Positions 14,913 to 24,554 of a stretch of 38,646 nt of DNA are shown here, one piece after another. A model generated the notes under the pieces. The model was given only the letters and a program-made list of their open reading frames with translations. It was not told the DNA's origin and did not search any database. Position numbers and translations under genes: made by a program. The stretch's first letter is position 1; the number at the start of each line of letters is the position of its first letter. Source of the DNA: an uncultured Oscillospiraceae bacterium (lineage in GTDB: Bacteria > Bacillota > Clostridia > Oscillospirales > Acutalibacteraceae). The stretch spans positions 1-38,646 of the forward strand of contig CABSLQ010000027.1 in NCBI GenBank assembly GCA_902478605.1. The letters are read 5' to 3'.

Positions 14913-16769
14913 TTATGCCTCCCCGGACAGGACCGGCAGCCGGTATTCCAGTTCGTTGAGCCATTCGAACCCGTACGGTGTGCCGAAACCGAGGAAAATT
15001 TCGCCCTCTTCCCCGTCGAGCACCTCCACCGTCACCCGGTTCCAGCCGCTGCAGAGGTTAACCCGGCTGCGCCACGGGCCGCGGTGGAACGCGGGTACGT
15101 AATAGCTGCCGTCGGTCCAGGCGACCAGCTCATCCCCTATCCAGACGCGCATGGCCCGTGTGCCTTCGGCGATCAGATAGGCGTTGTTGGTGCCAACCGG
15201 ATCCTTCACCTCCATAGTTAGCAGGTGGCGCCCGGCGGGCACCGTCTGAAAATGGCAGGGCGCCTCCACACGCACCGCCCCACGGAAAGCGGACAGCTGC
15301 GGGCAGCCTACCGTTTCCTCCTCCGCCTTCTTCCGCCACCAGGAAATGGCCGTCGGAAGGCCGGCGCTCATTTCCGCCGTCATCGCGTCGCTGCTCAGCC
15401 GAATATCCAGCGGATTGTAATAGGCATTCTTCGGCATATCAGAGGCCATGATCGTGACGGTCAGCTCGGCCGGCTCCATTCCGCACAGCCGGATATCCGC
15501 CCTGTCCGGCTCCACACGGAAGCCATCGGGTACGTGGAGTTCCACATGATAGGTATCTTCCCGGTCACGGATATTTTGAAAGCGCAGGGTGTAAACGGCC
15601 GACTGGCCCAGCGCGATCGCCACCTCCGGCGGATACACCAACGTCGTGTAAACCGGCAGGCGCGCCACCACGCTTTCCCGCACGTTGTAGTCCGCCGTCA
15701 GGCCGACCCCGTCGGGCGACGCCTTCCAGGGCGTCGCGATGCCGCCGGCGTATGCCGGGAAGGCCGGCGCGCCGACCGTACGCACCACAGAACGATAAAA
15801 TGCCTGGACCTCCTGGCTCAGCGCCGCAATCTGCTCGCACATCTGATCGATGGTTTCCACCTCGTGCATGCCGATCATATTGCCGCCGAGCACCAGGCGC
15901 TGCCCGATGGGGCGGGTCCATTTTTCATCGATACCGTCGGGATACAGGATGCCGAGCAGCGCCCCGATGGTCGCCCCGGTACAGTCGGTGTCGTTGCCGC
16001 AGTTGACCGCCGTGCACAGCGCCTTGCCGAAATCCCCGTCGCCCGCCAGCAAGCCCAGCACAATAAAGGAAAGGTTCAGCGACACATCGGTCCAGTTCTG
16101 TACATAGTAGGCATCCAGAATTCGGCGGCGTACTTCCACAAAATCGCCGCATTCATCCCACCAGCGCATGGCAGAGCGCAGCACGGTGCTCAAACGCCCC
16201 TCCGGCGGCAGGTAGGAAAAGCCGATTTCCAGCAGACAGCGGATATCCTGCTCCACAAAGGCGGCGCTTTCCAGAGCCGCCAGGAACACCGAGGCCTCCA
16301 TCCCGTCCGCGTAGTGATCGATGCATGCGTCTTCACAGGCCAACGCCGTGGCCAGGTCCGGGTCGCCCGGTGCCATGCAAGCCCAGATTTCCGTCCGGAT
16401 GGCGGCGCCCATGCCCGCATAAAACTTGTTGTCATAAAACCCGGTCACCGGGGGACGCAGCCCGCCGCGGATATTTTTCTGTGCCACGCCATATTCGTCG
16501 CACACGAAGCGCAGTGATTCCACCCAGGTTTTCGCGAGATATTCCCGGTGGACGGGCAGGCCGAAGCGCCGCACCGACTCCAGAAACATCACCTGCAGAT
16601 CCAGATCGTCGTTGGCCAGCATTTCATCCGGCACTGGATCGTAATAGGTCAGGTTCAGCAGCCGCTCTTCCCCTTCATAGGGCATTCCCAGCGTGCCGCC
16701 CACGCATTTGCCGATAAAGCAGCCGCTCAGCCGCTTGCGGTATTCCTCGTATGACAGTTCTCTCATCAT
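14913..16769 (-). CDS. ADP-ribosylglycohydrolase-fold protein with C-terminal beta domains
   Basis: 618 residues. Residues about 8-300 match the DraG/ADP-ribosylglycohydrolase family, whose known members remove ADP-ribose from proteins using two divalent metals. Seen: GCFIGKCVGGTLGMPYEG (16-33), the first metal site as NDDLD (53-57) in place of the usual DDTxM, and the second as GNDTDCTGATIGALLG (258-273). The C-terminal half is not part of classical DraG. It contains an Ig-like domain (about 365-470) and a last beta domain (about 500-615, ending near FGTPYGFEWLNELEYRLP) that looks carbohydrate-oriented. No signal peptide. GGAGGAGG lies before the ATG. It sits among glycosidase genes, 20 bases after the third GH42-like gene, so a role in cleaving a glycosidic bond of the imported glycan is more likely than signalling; this is inference. 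Confidence 0.8.
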   Translation of the reverse strand: MMRELSYEEYRKRLSGCFIGKCVGGTLGMPYEGEERLLNLTYYDPVPDEMLANDDLDLQVMFLESVRRFGLPVHREYLAKTWVESLRFVCDEYGVAQKNIRGGLRPPVTGFYDNKFYAGMGAAIRTEIWACMAPGDPDLATALACEDACIDHYADGMEASVFLAALESAAFVEQDIRCLLEIGFSYLPPEGRLSTVLRSAMRWWDECGDFVEVRRRILDAYYVQNWTDVSLNLSFIVLGLLAGDGDFGKALCTAVNCGNDTDCTGATIGALLGILYPDGIDEKWTRPIGQRLVLGGNMIGMHEVETIDQMCEQIAALSQEVQAFYRSVVRTVGAPAFPAYAGGIATPWKASPDGVGLTADYNVRESVVARLPVYTTLVYPPEVAIALGQSAVYTLRFQNIRDREDTYHVELHVPDGFRVEPDRADIRLCGMEPAELTVTIMASDMPKNAYYNPLDIRLSSDAMTAEMSAGLPTAISWWRKKAEEETVGCPQLSAFRGAVRVEAPCHFQTVPAGRHLLTMEVKDPVGTNNAYLIAEGTRAMRVWIGDELVAWTDGSYYVPAFHRGPWRSRVNLCSGWNRVTVEVLDGEEGEIFLGFGTPYGFEWLNELEYRLPVLSGEA

Positions 16770-16789
16770 TTGCTTCCTCCTCCGGACGG

Positions 16790-19021
16790 TTAAAACCGTC
16801 CGTCTTCCCGCCGTATCCAGAATGTGGTCTGATACGGCTCCAGCCTGGTTTCCAGCGTCTGCGCCGTTATCGCTTCGCCGCCGGCAGTCATCACCGCCGC
16901 GGGCGCGCGCAGCCGGACGGTCCGTACCCCCGCCCCGGCGTTCGCGTGCACGGCCAGAACCCGATCGCCGATGAACAGCGCGTCGCTGCTCTCACTGTAA
17001 ATATGCGCCCCGCACAGGCGGCAGATCTCCCGAATGCCGTCCGCCGTCAGCTGCATGGCTCCCACAAACACCGCCGTGTACCCGTCCATACGGCACCGTG
17101 CCGCACCGATCCGACCGTTCAGCCGTCCGCGGGTATACACCGCCAGCGATTCCACGCCAGGCGCCGGCTCCACATACCAGGAAGGACAGGCCAGCTGCCG
17201 CGCGTCATGATAGAAGGGGCAGATCACCTGCTCGTGCAGATAGGCCTCGTCCGGCATGAAAAGGGTTCCTTCCGGCATCAGGGCGGAAGCGTCCATCTCC
17301 AGATTCTCCACCGAATCCTCTATTACGCGGAGATCCATGCCGGTCAGCCGCCGGATTACGTCGGGCTTGGTACGGCCGAAACCGTGGACAAACACCAGGG
17401 CTGCCCCGCTTTTCCGCGCCGCCGCCTGCAGTTTTTCTTCCCGCTGCCGGTCGATGCGGAAGGGGGTGAGGAAATAGATCACCTTGAGCTCCTGTGCAGG
17501 GAGCCGCCCGTTTTCCACGTCTTCCACCGTATACCAGCCGAACTTGATACCCGCACGGTAAAAGGTCTGCCGCAGCGCATAGAGCAGCTTGGCACCGCAT
17601 GCCTCGGCGTGCGCCACCACGGACATGGCGCGTTCGTCCACCACCACGGCTACCTCGGGATGGAGCGGTTCCATCCCCTGCGTCAGAGCTGTATACTGCT
17701 TTTCAAGCCGTTCGATACATTCCCACTGATCCGGGTGAGAAATCCAGCCACGTGCGGGCAGATCCATATACCAGCAGCCCATTCCGTGGGTCACCATATG
17801 TGCCCATTCCCGGGTATACGCCTCCAGCAGATGCTCCACGCTGCCGAAGGGCCGGCTAAGCCAGCCATCGTGATCGTGCGGACCGTGATCCCGCAGGATC
17901 TGACCCGTGCGCATGTCGTTTTCCACAAACCACAGCTTGCCGTGCAGCGCGATGCTGTCCACCGGAGCCATAACCGCACCGGTGCCGCCTTCGTTTCGAT
18001 CCAGATAGCTGATGGGGCCTGCCAGCGCGTCCACATCGGGGCAGTCGAGTAACTCGGTCAGCCGGAAATGACCGGTGCGCGCGTCATACAGCTCGTAATA
18101 ATACCCGTAGAAAATCACGGTAATCTTGTCGCCGTCGGTCATCCGCTTGGCCGCGGCGCACAGGCGGCGGATGCGATCCACCGTCAGCTCGGAGGAATAA
18201 TCGCCGTAATCCACGTACCGCTGGTCGGTGGGACGGGTGAAGAGTGTCCGCTCGACGGGCGCCTGCCGGTCGTTGGCCGGAATGTCGGCGGGTACCTCAA
18301 TTTCGCTGTAATCAAAATAGGCCTTGGGGCTGAGCCCCCACGCGTCGGTAACCGCCTCCACGCGCAGCCCGTATTTGCGGAACAGCCATTGCTGCCAGGC
18401 GCGGCGGTTAACCGGGCTGGTATCCACGCCGTTTTCCCGCAGGCCGGTGTGGAACCATTCGCCTGCGTCCTCCGCCGCAATGTGATAGCCAAGCAGGTGA
18501 TCGTAGTAGGCCGGATGCGCCTTGAACCAGGCGGTCAGCTCATCGAGCGTGTCGATTGCCGCCTCCAGCCAGGCGTCCGACGCGATGGACACTGCGCCGA
18601 CGCCGCGCTCCGCATAGGAGCCGTCGTCCTGCCGTTCCCGGCCAAATTGCTCGCTGTGCAGAGCACAACGCACCGTCTCGCCCGGATGGAGCTTTTCCCA
18701 TTCCTCCGCTTCTCCTCCATAGAGACTCAGATTGATGCGCAGCAGGATGACCGCCTGGTCATCCTCCCGCATCACGGTATCCATCGCTCCGATGGCCGAG
18801 GACAGATCTCGTTGTCCGCGCGGCTGATGCACCGGCAGGTGACAGCAGACGGAATGCAGGTGCAGCCCGTGTGCCTTGGCCATGCGGATCTGCCGTGCGC
18901 AGATGTCCCGTCGCGCGCCGCCGTCCGTCTCCGTGTTGGTAAACAGCAGCATGGGGACACGTCGTTCTCCGTCCACAAACAGGGCGGGAACCCCTTCGAT
19001 CGATCGAATTTCCGCTCTCAT
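16790..19021 (-). CDS. GH42-like glycosidase, third and most divergent paralogue
   Basis: 743 residues without signal peptide, so cytoplasmic. It aligns by eye along its whole length with the two paralogues near the window start: LLGYHIAAEDAGEWF for the candidate acid/base region, LWFVENDMRT for the candidate nucleophile strand, YGYYYELYDARTGHF, and the trimerisation-like VAVVVDERAMSVV. It lacks the GGELTTGNLFF opening and has extra sequence at the active-site loop (AAEDAG), so it probably accepts a different linkage or sugar. GAGGAG lies 9 bases before the ATG. It follows the esterase gene by 28 bases. As with the paralogues, family GH42 versus a related GH-A family is not settled. Confidence 0.75.
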   Translation of the reverse strand: MRAEIRSIEGVPALFVDGERRVPMLLFTNTETDGGARRDICARQIRMAKAHGLHLHSVCCHLPVHQPRGQRDLSSAIGAMDTVMREDDQAVILLRINLSLYGGEAEEWEKLHPGETVRCALHSEQFGRERQDDGSYAERGVGAVSIASDAWLEAAIDTLDELTAWFKAHPAYYDHLLGYHIAAEDAGEWFHTGLRENGVDTSPVNRRAWQQWLFRKYGLRVEAVTDAWGLSPKAYFDYSEIEVPADIPANDRQAPVERTLFTRPTDQRYVDYGDYSSELTVDRIRRLCAAAKRMTDGDKITVIFYGYYYELYDARTGHFRLTELLDCPDVDALAGPISYLDRNEGGTGAVMAPVDSIALHGKLWFVENDMRTGQILRDHGPHDHDGWLSRPFGSVEHLLEAYTREWAHMVTHGMGCWYMDLPARGWISHPDQWECIERLEKQYTALTQGMEPLHPEVAVVVDERAMSVVAHAEACGAKLLYALRQTFYRAGIKFGWYTVEDVENGRLPAQELKVIYFLTPFRIDRQREEKLQAAARKSGAALVFVHGFGRTKPDVIRRLTGMDLRVIEDSVENLEMDASALMPEGTLFMPDEAYLHEQVICPFYHDARQLACPSWYVEPAPGVESLAVYTRGRLNGRIGAARCRMDGYTAVFVGAMQLTADGIREICRLCGAHIYSESSDALFIGDRVLAVHANAGAGVRTVRLRAPAAVMTAGGEAITAQTLETRLEPYQTTFWIRREDGRF

Positions 19022-19049
19022 ACGCTTTTTCTCCTCGTTTCTGTTCTCC

Positions 19050-20396
19050 TCATGACCAACCCATCAGCGCCTGCAGCTCGGCTCCCAGGGACAGCGCCAG
19101 CCGTTCATGCGCGGCGGCGCTCGGATGGCCGCCCCCGCCAATCTCCGCAGTGCCTTGAATTTTGGTCAGCTGTATATAATGGACGCGATCGTCGGTCTGG
19201 GCAAACGCTTCGACCTCCTGGCGGATATCCGCCGCGTACTGGTCGATCATAAAGCCGTAAATCCACACGATCGTCGCCCGCGGATGCGCTGTGCGCAGCT
19301 GGGTCAGGAATTGCCGGATGCCGGTGCGCAGGGTGGCGGCGTTGCTGCCGCCCGCCGCGTCGTTGGTTCCCAGATTGACAACCACCAGATCCGGTTCAAA
19401 TGCACTGTAATCCCATTTCTGGTCCTCCCCGGTTCCCCGTGCCAGACTGATATAGGGGTAAACCGGCGGGAAAATTCCGCTGGTGGTGCTGCCGCTGTTG
19501 GAGGTGGCCACGCCGTAGCCGCTCGCCGCCAGGATGTGCCGCTCCGCTTCCAGATACTCCGAGACCAGCCAGGCATAGGTCAGGGTGGCATCCTCCGTTT
19601 CGCAGGTAAAGGGATCGTTTGGCTGCGCCAGAATGCCGTACCCCGCTGTGATGGAATCGCCAATCCAGACAATTTTGCGATCCTTATCGGCGTTGGGCGC
19701 GACAGTCTCCCCCGTGATCTCCAGTCCCTGCAGAGTGGCTGTCCCCTGCTGTGCCTCGCTGAGCTTGAGCACGCGGATGTTCGTGGCTTTTCCCTCGGGC
19801 AGGTTATCCGCCAGCGTATACCAATTGGAGCCGCCGGTCAGCCGAATTTTCTGGGTGCGCTGGCCGTTTATCTCGACGCTGATATAGGCGCAGTTGGCGT
19901 CACCGGCATCGACCGCGAACAACCGGGCGCGCACCTGGCCGCCGCGGACGTTCAGTTCAAAGCCGCTACCGCCCCAGTCCATCCAGGCCGACTGCTCGGT
20001 CACGTTGGTGCGGCCGATGTATTTCACATGCTCATCGGTCAGGGCAATCGTCTGCGGCTCCCCCGGCTGGCGGCCGGTTTCGGTCGCCGTGGCTGTCGAT
20101 TGGGTCCCCATCGTCGTGCTGGCCGTTTGCTTCGTTGCCGAGGTGGCGGCAGCCGTCGATGCGACCGTGGTGCGGCGGGTGGTGACGGCCGTGGTAACAA
20201 AGGCCGTGCTGTCGCTGCCCGTCGTGGTTTGTACGGCCTCGGTGGTTTCCGGTATGCCCGTGCTCGCCATGGTCGTCTCTCCTTTCCCGTCAGCGGGGAC
20301 GGAGCCGGACGGCGTTTCCGCCGAACGGCAGGCCGGCAGGCCCCCTACAAGCAGGCACAGCCCCAAAAGCAGCGCGCTGGCGCGTCGTTTTTTCAT
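19050..20396 (-). CDS. CE2-like acetyl esterase, surface lipoprotein (SGNH hydrolase)
   Basis: 448 residues. A lipoprotein signal ends at Cys23 (LPAC); a long Thr/Ala/Ser linker covers about 30-112. A beta-sandwich domain (about 118-230, opening VKYIGRTN) and an SGNH hydrolase domain (about 240-448) follow, the order found in carbohydrate esterase family 2. Catalytic features: GDSIT with Ser248, the NLGTND block, and HPSAAAH with His424. Known CE2 enzymes remove O-acetyl groups from plant polysaccharides. Here it would deacetylate the glycan at the cell surface, opening it to the lipoprotein glycosidase or to uptake. AGGAGG lies 7 bases before the ATG, and the gene starts 11 bases after a permease gene. 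Confidence 0.85.
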   Translation of the reverse strand: MKKRRASALLLGLCLLVGGLPACRSAETPSGSVPADGKGETTMASTGIPETTEAVQTTTGSDSTAFVTTAVTTRRTTVASTAAATSATKQTASTTMGTQSTATATETGRQPGEPQTIALTDEHVKYIGRTNVTEQSAWMDWGGSGFELNVRGGQVRARLFAVDAGDANCAYISVEINGQRTQKIRLTGGSNWYTLADNLPEGKATNIRVLKLSEAQQGTATLQGLEITGETVAPNADKDRKIVWIGDSITAGYGILAQPNDPFTCETEDATLTYAWLVSEYLEAERHILAASGYGVATSNSGSTTSGIFPPVYPYISLARGTGEDQKWDYSAFEPDLVVVNLGTNDAAGGSNAATLRTGIRQFLTQLRTAHPRATIVWIYGFMIDQYAADIRQEVEAFAQTDDRVHYIQLTKIQGTAEIGGGGHPSAAAHERLALSLGAELQALMGWS

Positions 20397-20407
20397 GGCC
20401 CTTCCTC

Positions 20408-21397
20408 CTATCCGACAATACCGGCCCGTTCCACGCTTTCCACAAACACCCGCTGACAGAACAGGTACAGCAGCAGCAACGGTGTGATGGAAATCAAAAT
20501 GGCTGCCTGAATGTATATTGACTCGGTCATGCGATCCACCTGCAGGCCGAGCGTCGTGATATCGCTGGAAATCAGGGAGAGGCGTACCGAAATGGTCTCA
20601 AGCGATTCGGTGTACATACTGCCGACGTAGGTATCGTTCCAGTACCACACGATGGAAAAGAGGAAGGACACCACCACCGCTGCGCGGCAGTTGGGCAGCA
20701 TGACACTGCGGAAGGTGCGCAGCGGTCCGGCGCCGTCGACGTATGCCGCATCCTCCAACTCCTGCGGCAGACCGCGGAAGAACTGCCAAAAGATGAGGAT
20801 GAAAATGCCCGATCGCATGCCCTGCCCGAGAATGGCGGGCAGGAAGTATACCCCTAGCGTGTCGAGCAGCCGGATCTGTATACGCACGCCGGTCAGACTT
20901 TCTATCAGACCAAACAGACCGGTGGGATCGAAATCCCGATAGAGGAAGAAATTCGGAATGGAGACGATCTGCGGCGGCAGCACAACCGTGAGCAGCAGCA
21001 CCGCCATCCAGAACCCCTTTTCCTTGAATTTAAACCGTGCCATGCCGTAGCCCGTCACCGCACAGACCGCCACCTGCGCCAGAGAACTGCCCAGGCAGAT
21101 GATCAGCGTGTTGCGGAACAGGGTGATATAATCGATCCCCTCCCACAGCGTGCGGAAGTTATCGAGGGTCAGCCGGGTAGGGATCCAAATAACGTTGGCG
21201 TTATACACGTCATCCACGGTGCGGAACGCCTGGCTGAAGGCGAACAGCAGCGGATACAGCAGCACATAGCTCACGCTGATAAGAAAGAGGTACATAAGTA
21301 TGCGGGCCACCAAACTCCCGCCGCGTGTGGCAATCTTTTTTCCCATCTCCGCGCGGGCCTCCGTGTCCGGCCGCGCCAGCAATTGCTGCAATCGCAT
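20408..21397 (-). CDS. Sugar ABC transporter permease, MalG type (pair 2)
   Basis: 329 residues with about six membrane segments. The cytoplasmic EAA loop, which docks on the ATPase, is LEDAAYVDGAGPLRTFRSVM. This is the inner-face half of a CUT1 carbohydrate importer. The start ATG overlaps the TGA of the partner permease by one base, and a purine-rich GGGGGGAGAG precedes it. A polar N-terminal extension of about 30 residues lies before the first membrane segment. No ATPase gene is nearby. The cognate binding protein could be that of the upstream end of this operon or the one at 5.9-7.7 kb. Confidence 0.9.
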   Translation of the reverse strand: MRLQQLLARPDTEARAEMGKKIATRGGSLVARILMYLFLISVSYVLLYPLLFAFSQAFRTVDDVYNANVIWIPTRLTLDNFRTLWEGIDYITLFRNTLIICLGSSLAQVAVCAVTGYGMARFKFKEKGFWMAVLLLTVVLPPQIVSIPNFFLYRDFDPTGLFGLIESLTGVRIQIRLLDTLGVYFLPAILGQGMRSGIFILIFWQFFRGLPQELEDAAYVDGAGPLRTFRSVMLPNCRAAVVVSFLFSIVWYWNDTYVGSMYTESLETISVRLSLISSDITTLGLQVDRMTESIYIQAAILISITPLLLLYLFCQRVFVESVERAGIVG

Positions 21398-22287
21398 CAG
21401 CCTCTCCCCCCTTTGGCAAACCGGCCGATGACCAACGTCACCGCACCGATGATAACCAGAATGATCCCGCAGTAGGTCAGCGCCATCGCGCAGCCGTAGG
21501 AATACTCAAAATTCTGGAAGGATACCTCTTTGATATACTGGATCACCGTGTTGCTCTCTGCGGTAAAGGAATCGATAATGGTATAAATCACGCTGACAAG
21601 CAGCACGGGCATCAGCATGGGAAAAGTGATCTTCCAGAATTCCTCCCATTTGGTCGCTCCCTCCATGCGGGCCGCCTCGTACAGCGCAGGCGACACGCTC
21701 TGCAGTCCCGCGAGGAAAAGCAAAATCTGCACACCCGACTGCCAGACCGTGTCGAGCACCCGGCTGACGATGTTGCTCAGAAAAGTGATAAGGCTTTCTC
21801 CCACCCCAAAGGAATTCAGCAGATCCTGCAGTGCGCCAAGGTTGTTGAATGCCTCGTTGGCGGTGGCGGAACTGCTCATCATTTCGGTGGACTGGACGTC
21901 GCCCTGGAGAATGGAGTATACCACGCCCGACATCACCACCACCGGCAGGAAGAACACCGCCCGGAAAAACAGCCGGCCCGGGAATTTCCGGTTAAGCAGC
22001 ACCGCGATGAACAGGCTGAACATCACCACGATGGGTACCTGATACACCAGGTTGGTCAGCGCGGTGCTGAGATTCTGCACAAAGGTGGTATCCTTGGCGA
22101 ACAGGCGCACATAATAGCTGAATCCCGCCGCCTGTGTGGACATGGAATTGAAATCCAGCGTGTTGAGGCTGTAGATCACGGTGCGCACCAGCGGGGTGAT
22201 GAACAGCAGCAGGATTCCCACCACCCACACCGCGATGAACATCCGTCCGACATTCGCCTTGCGCCTTTCATAGCTGTACTTTCTCAT
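21397..22287 (-). CDS. Sugar ABC transporter permease, MalF type (pair 2)
   Basis: 296 residues with about six membrane segments and an EAA loop reading YEAARMEGATKWEEFWKITF. It forms the channel with the MalG-type protein encoded next. Between the third and fourth hydrophobic stretches there is a polar insert of about 45 residues (around SATANEAFNNLGALQDLL) that probably faces outward. The start overlaps the stop of the DUF5696-like gene by four bases (ATGA), so the two are translationally coupled, which ties that lipoprotein to the transporter. Confidence 0.9.
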   Translation of the reverse strand: MRKYSYERRKANVGRMFIAVWVVGILLLFITPLVRTVIYSLNTLDFNSMSTQAAGFSYYVRLFAKDTTFVQNLSTALTNLVYQVPIVVMFSLFIAVLLNRKFPGRLFFRAVFFLPVVVMSGVVYSILQGDVQSTEMMSSSATANEAFNNLGALQDLLNSFGVGESLITFLSNIVSRVLDTVWQSGVQILLFLAGLQSVSPALYEAARMEGATKWEEFWKITFPMLMPVLLVSVIYTIIDSFTAESNTVIQYIKEVSFQNFEYSYGCAMALTYCGIILVIIGAVTLVIGRFAKGGRG

Positions 22288-24539
22288 GTGTTACCCCCCG
22301 CAATCCAATAGCCGCCGGCAGGAATCAACAGTTCTCCCACGACGGCCGGCGTGTCGGCGTAATTGACATACAGCGTCCGACCGTCCGCAAAGGTGCTGCA
22401 ATACACATGTTCCGCGACCTTTTCATGCGCTGTCATTGGCTGTTCCCCGATGAGGGTGAGCGCCTGGCCATAGGTATCCCAGATGGAGAGAAGTTTCTCC
22501 TCCACCGCCTGCCTGTCGGCGGCATACATGCCGTTGCCAAAGGTGTCGGCCACGGCTGCCGTATCCTGCGCGCTGATGTACGCCGACGGGAGCAGCCCGT
22601 ATTCGAGGCAGCGCAGCATGTAGCCGTCGAGGTCGTCCACCTCGTTGAGCCAGCCCGTCGACAGATTGGCAAACTGTCCCGCCACAAGAGAATAGAAGGG
22701 GATTTCCTCGCTGAAGCCGTCTAGACGGCTGGAGGAGGCGGGAACCTGCGTGCTCGCCGATACATAGGGCAGCAGATAGGCCGGTGCGTTTTCCGCCGCA
22801 TAGCCGCTCAGTCCCTCGGTTGCCGCGGCGATCGCCTGCTCCTGCAGCTGCACTGCCTGCTGCCGGTCGGTTTTTTCCGAGCCGTGCGGGTTGTGCGAGG
22901 CAACGGTGCCGGCGCCGCTGTCCGCGAAGGCGGTCAGGCCCAGCCGGCTCAGTCCGTCTGTAAAGCTCTGGTATACGCGGCCGAACTCGCTCGCTTTGAG
23001 CAGCGTATGGGTAAGTGGGTTGACGCTGTCTTCATAATAGGTGACACGGGAAAAGGAAGTAATCGTCCGGATACCGCCCGCAAAATCGCGGGAGGCGTCC
23101 CACTGGGAGGAAACGCCATGGCCCGAAGCGTAAATACGGCTCAGATCTGCCTGCGGATACAGGGTGATACCGTCCGCGCGCAGCGTCTCGGCCAGGGAGG
23201 CCAGTTCCCCTGTACTGCCCAGCGCCCCTTCGGTTTTCGCCTTTACCGGCATCTTATCGTACAAGCCGCCGGCGAACATGCCTTCATAAAACAGATCCCA
23301 GCTGGTAAAGCCCTTTTCTTTCAGCTCCGCGGCAATATCCGCCACAGCTTCGTAATCGTTGAGCGCGTACACCGTTTTGACCGGTATGCCTAAAAAGGAG
23401 CTCTGCCGCCGCACGGCGCCGAGCACGCTTATCGGGATGCGCGCCTCGCTTTTGCGGGTGCGCGTCTGCTCACCGAGCGAGCGCAGGCACTCCGCCGTCT
23501 GCGCCGCCATATCGCTGTAATCGGCGTCCTTCATCAGATAATACCGCACGGTATACTGTGGCTGGGACACCGGATCCTCTCCGACGATGATCACCCGTTT
23601 GCGGTTCCACTCGTTGTCAAAGAGGGAACGGGACGAGGTCCCGCGGTACCGCACCACGGTGTGCGCGGCAGCGTGCAGGGAACGCGTGCCCTTGGCGTAC
23701 AGCTGGATGGAGCCGAGCGCCTCCCCCTGTGTCACCACGCCGAGCAGCGCCCTCTCCTGCGTCTTGATGCCGAAAGCCGGCAGCTGGATTGTCTCGCTTT
23801 TGCTGACGACGTTGGCAAGCGGATCCATCGGATCCTCGCCATATATCGCCTTTTTATAGGTGAAGGCGGCGGGCGCCTCGGTTCCGGCGGTGAAGTTCAC
23901 CAGCGCGCCGCTTCCGTCAGGTACAAGCAGATAGCCGTCGTCCTGCACGCCGGCGCAGCCGAGATAGGGCATCAGCACAATCTCCAGCAGCTTGTTGTCT
24001 CCGTATTCCTTCACCTCAGACAGCAGTACCGACACCTCAAAGCTGTCCTCTTGCAGCACCACCGCCAGTGGAACGGTCAGGCCCAAATCCGGCATGTCAT
24101 AGGTGAAAATCGCGCCGTCCTCGGTCGCATGAACTGTCAGGCCGTCCTTACGCACCGACGCCACGGTAGAATTGGTGGTGTCGGTGATTTTGCGGCTACT
24201 GATATAGGTGATTTCAAAGGCGGCACCTATCGTCAGCTGATTGTAGCCCGAGGCGAGCGTATCCGCCTCCAAATCGGTCGGCGTGCTGTGCAGCACCAGG
24301 CCGGTTTCGCTGTTTTCGACGGTGAACTGGCCGTCCGACGGGTTCACCGACAGGGTCATCGATCCCTTCTGCGCAACAGGACGCAGCCCGGTACCTGTGA
24401 GCTGTTCGGCCCGTACGGGCAGGGCGGCCGCTTCCCCGTCGACGGCGGGCGTTCCGCTCTGCGCGCAGCCCGACACCAGCGTCAGGCTCAACACTGCTGC
24501 GGCCAGCAGGGCCAGTCCCCGCTTTCCGGTTTTCCACAT
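22284..24539 (-). CDS. DUF5696-like lipoprotein linked to the ABC permeases
   Basis: 751 residues. A lipoprotein signal ends at Cys25 (VSGC). The N-terminal third is beta-rich (SLTVNPSDGQFTVEN-like opening, residues about 60-230), and the C-terminal two thirds look like an alpha/beta barrel (WDLFYEGMFAGG, ITLYPQADLS, LGLTAFADSGAG, PAYLLPYVSAST). This layout matches what I recall of DUF5696 proteins and is reminiscent of retaining glycosidases with a beta-sandwich ahead of the barrel, such as GH31/GH36-type clans, but I cannot assign catalytic residues. It would act outside the membrane. It lies 15 bases after the NHL-YIP1 gene and overlaps the next permease gene. An exo-acting glycosidase or a substrate-loading partner of the transporter are both possible. 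Confidence 0.65.
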   Translation of the reverse strand: MWKTGKRGLALLAAAVLSLTLVSGCAQSGTPAVDGEAAALPVRAEQLTGTGLRPVAQKGSMTLSVNPSDGQFTVENSETGLVLHSTPTDLEADTLASGYNQLTIGAAFEITYISSRKITDTTNSTVASVRKDGLTVHATEDGAIFTYDMPDLGLTVPLAVVLQEDSFEVSVLLSEVKEYGDNKLLEIVLMPYLGCAGVQDDGYLLVPDGSGALVNFTAGTEAPAAFTYKKAIYGEDPMDPLANVVSKSETIQLPAFGIKTQERALLGVVTQGEALGSIQLYAKGTRSLHAAAHTVVRYRGTSSRSLFDNEWNRKRVIIVGEDPVSQPQYTVRYYLMKDADYSDMAAQTAECLRSLGEQTRTRKSEARIPISVLGAVRRQSSFLGIPVKTVYALNDYEAVADIAAELKEKGFTSWDLFYEGMFAGGLYDKMPVKAKTEGALGSTGELASLAETLRADGITLYPQADLSRIYASGHGVSSQWDASRDFAGGIRTITSFSRVTYYEDSVNPLTHTLLKASEFGRVYQSFTDGLSRLGLTAFADSGAGTVASHNPHGSEKTDRQQAVQLQEQAIAAATEGLSGYAAENAPAYLLPYVSASTQVPASSSRLDGFSEEIPFYSLVAGQFANLSTGWLNEVDDLDGYMLRCLEYGLLPSAYISAQDTAAVADTFGNGMYAADRQAVEEKLLSIWDTYGQALTLIGEQPMTAHEKVAEHVYCSTFADGRTLYVNYADTPAVVGELLIPAGGYWIAGGNT

Positions 24540-24554
24540 ATGCGTCGCCCCCCT

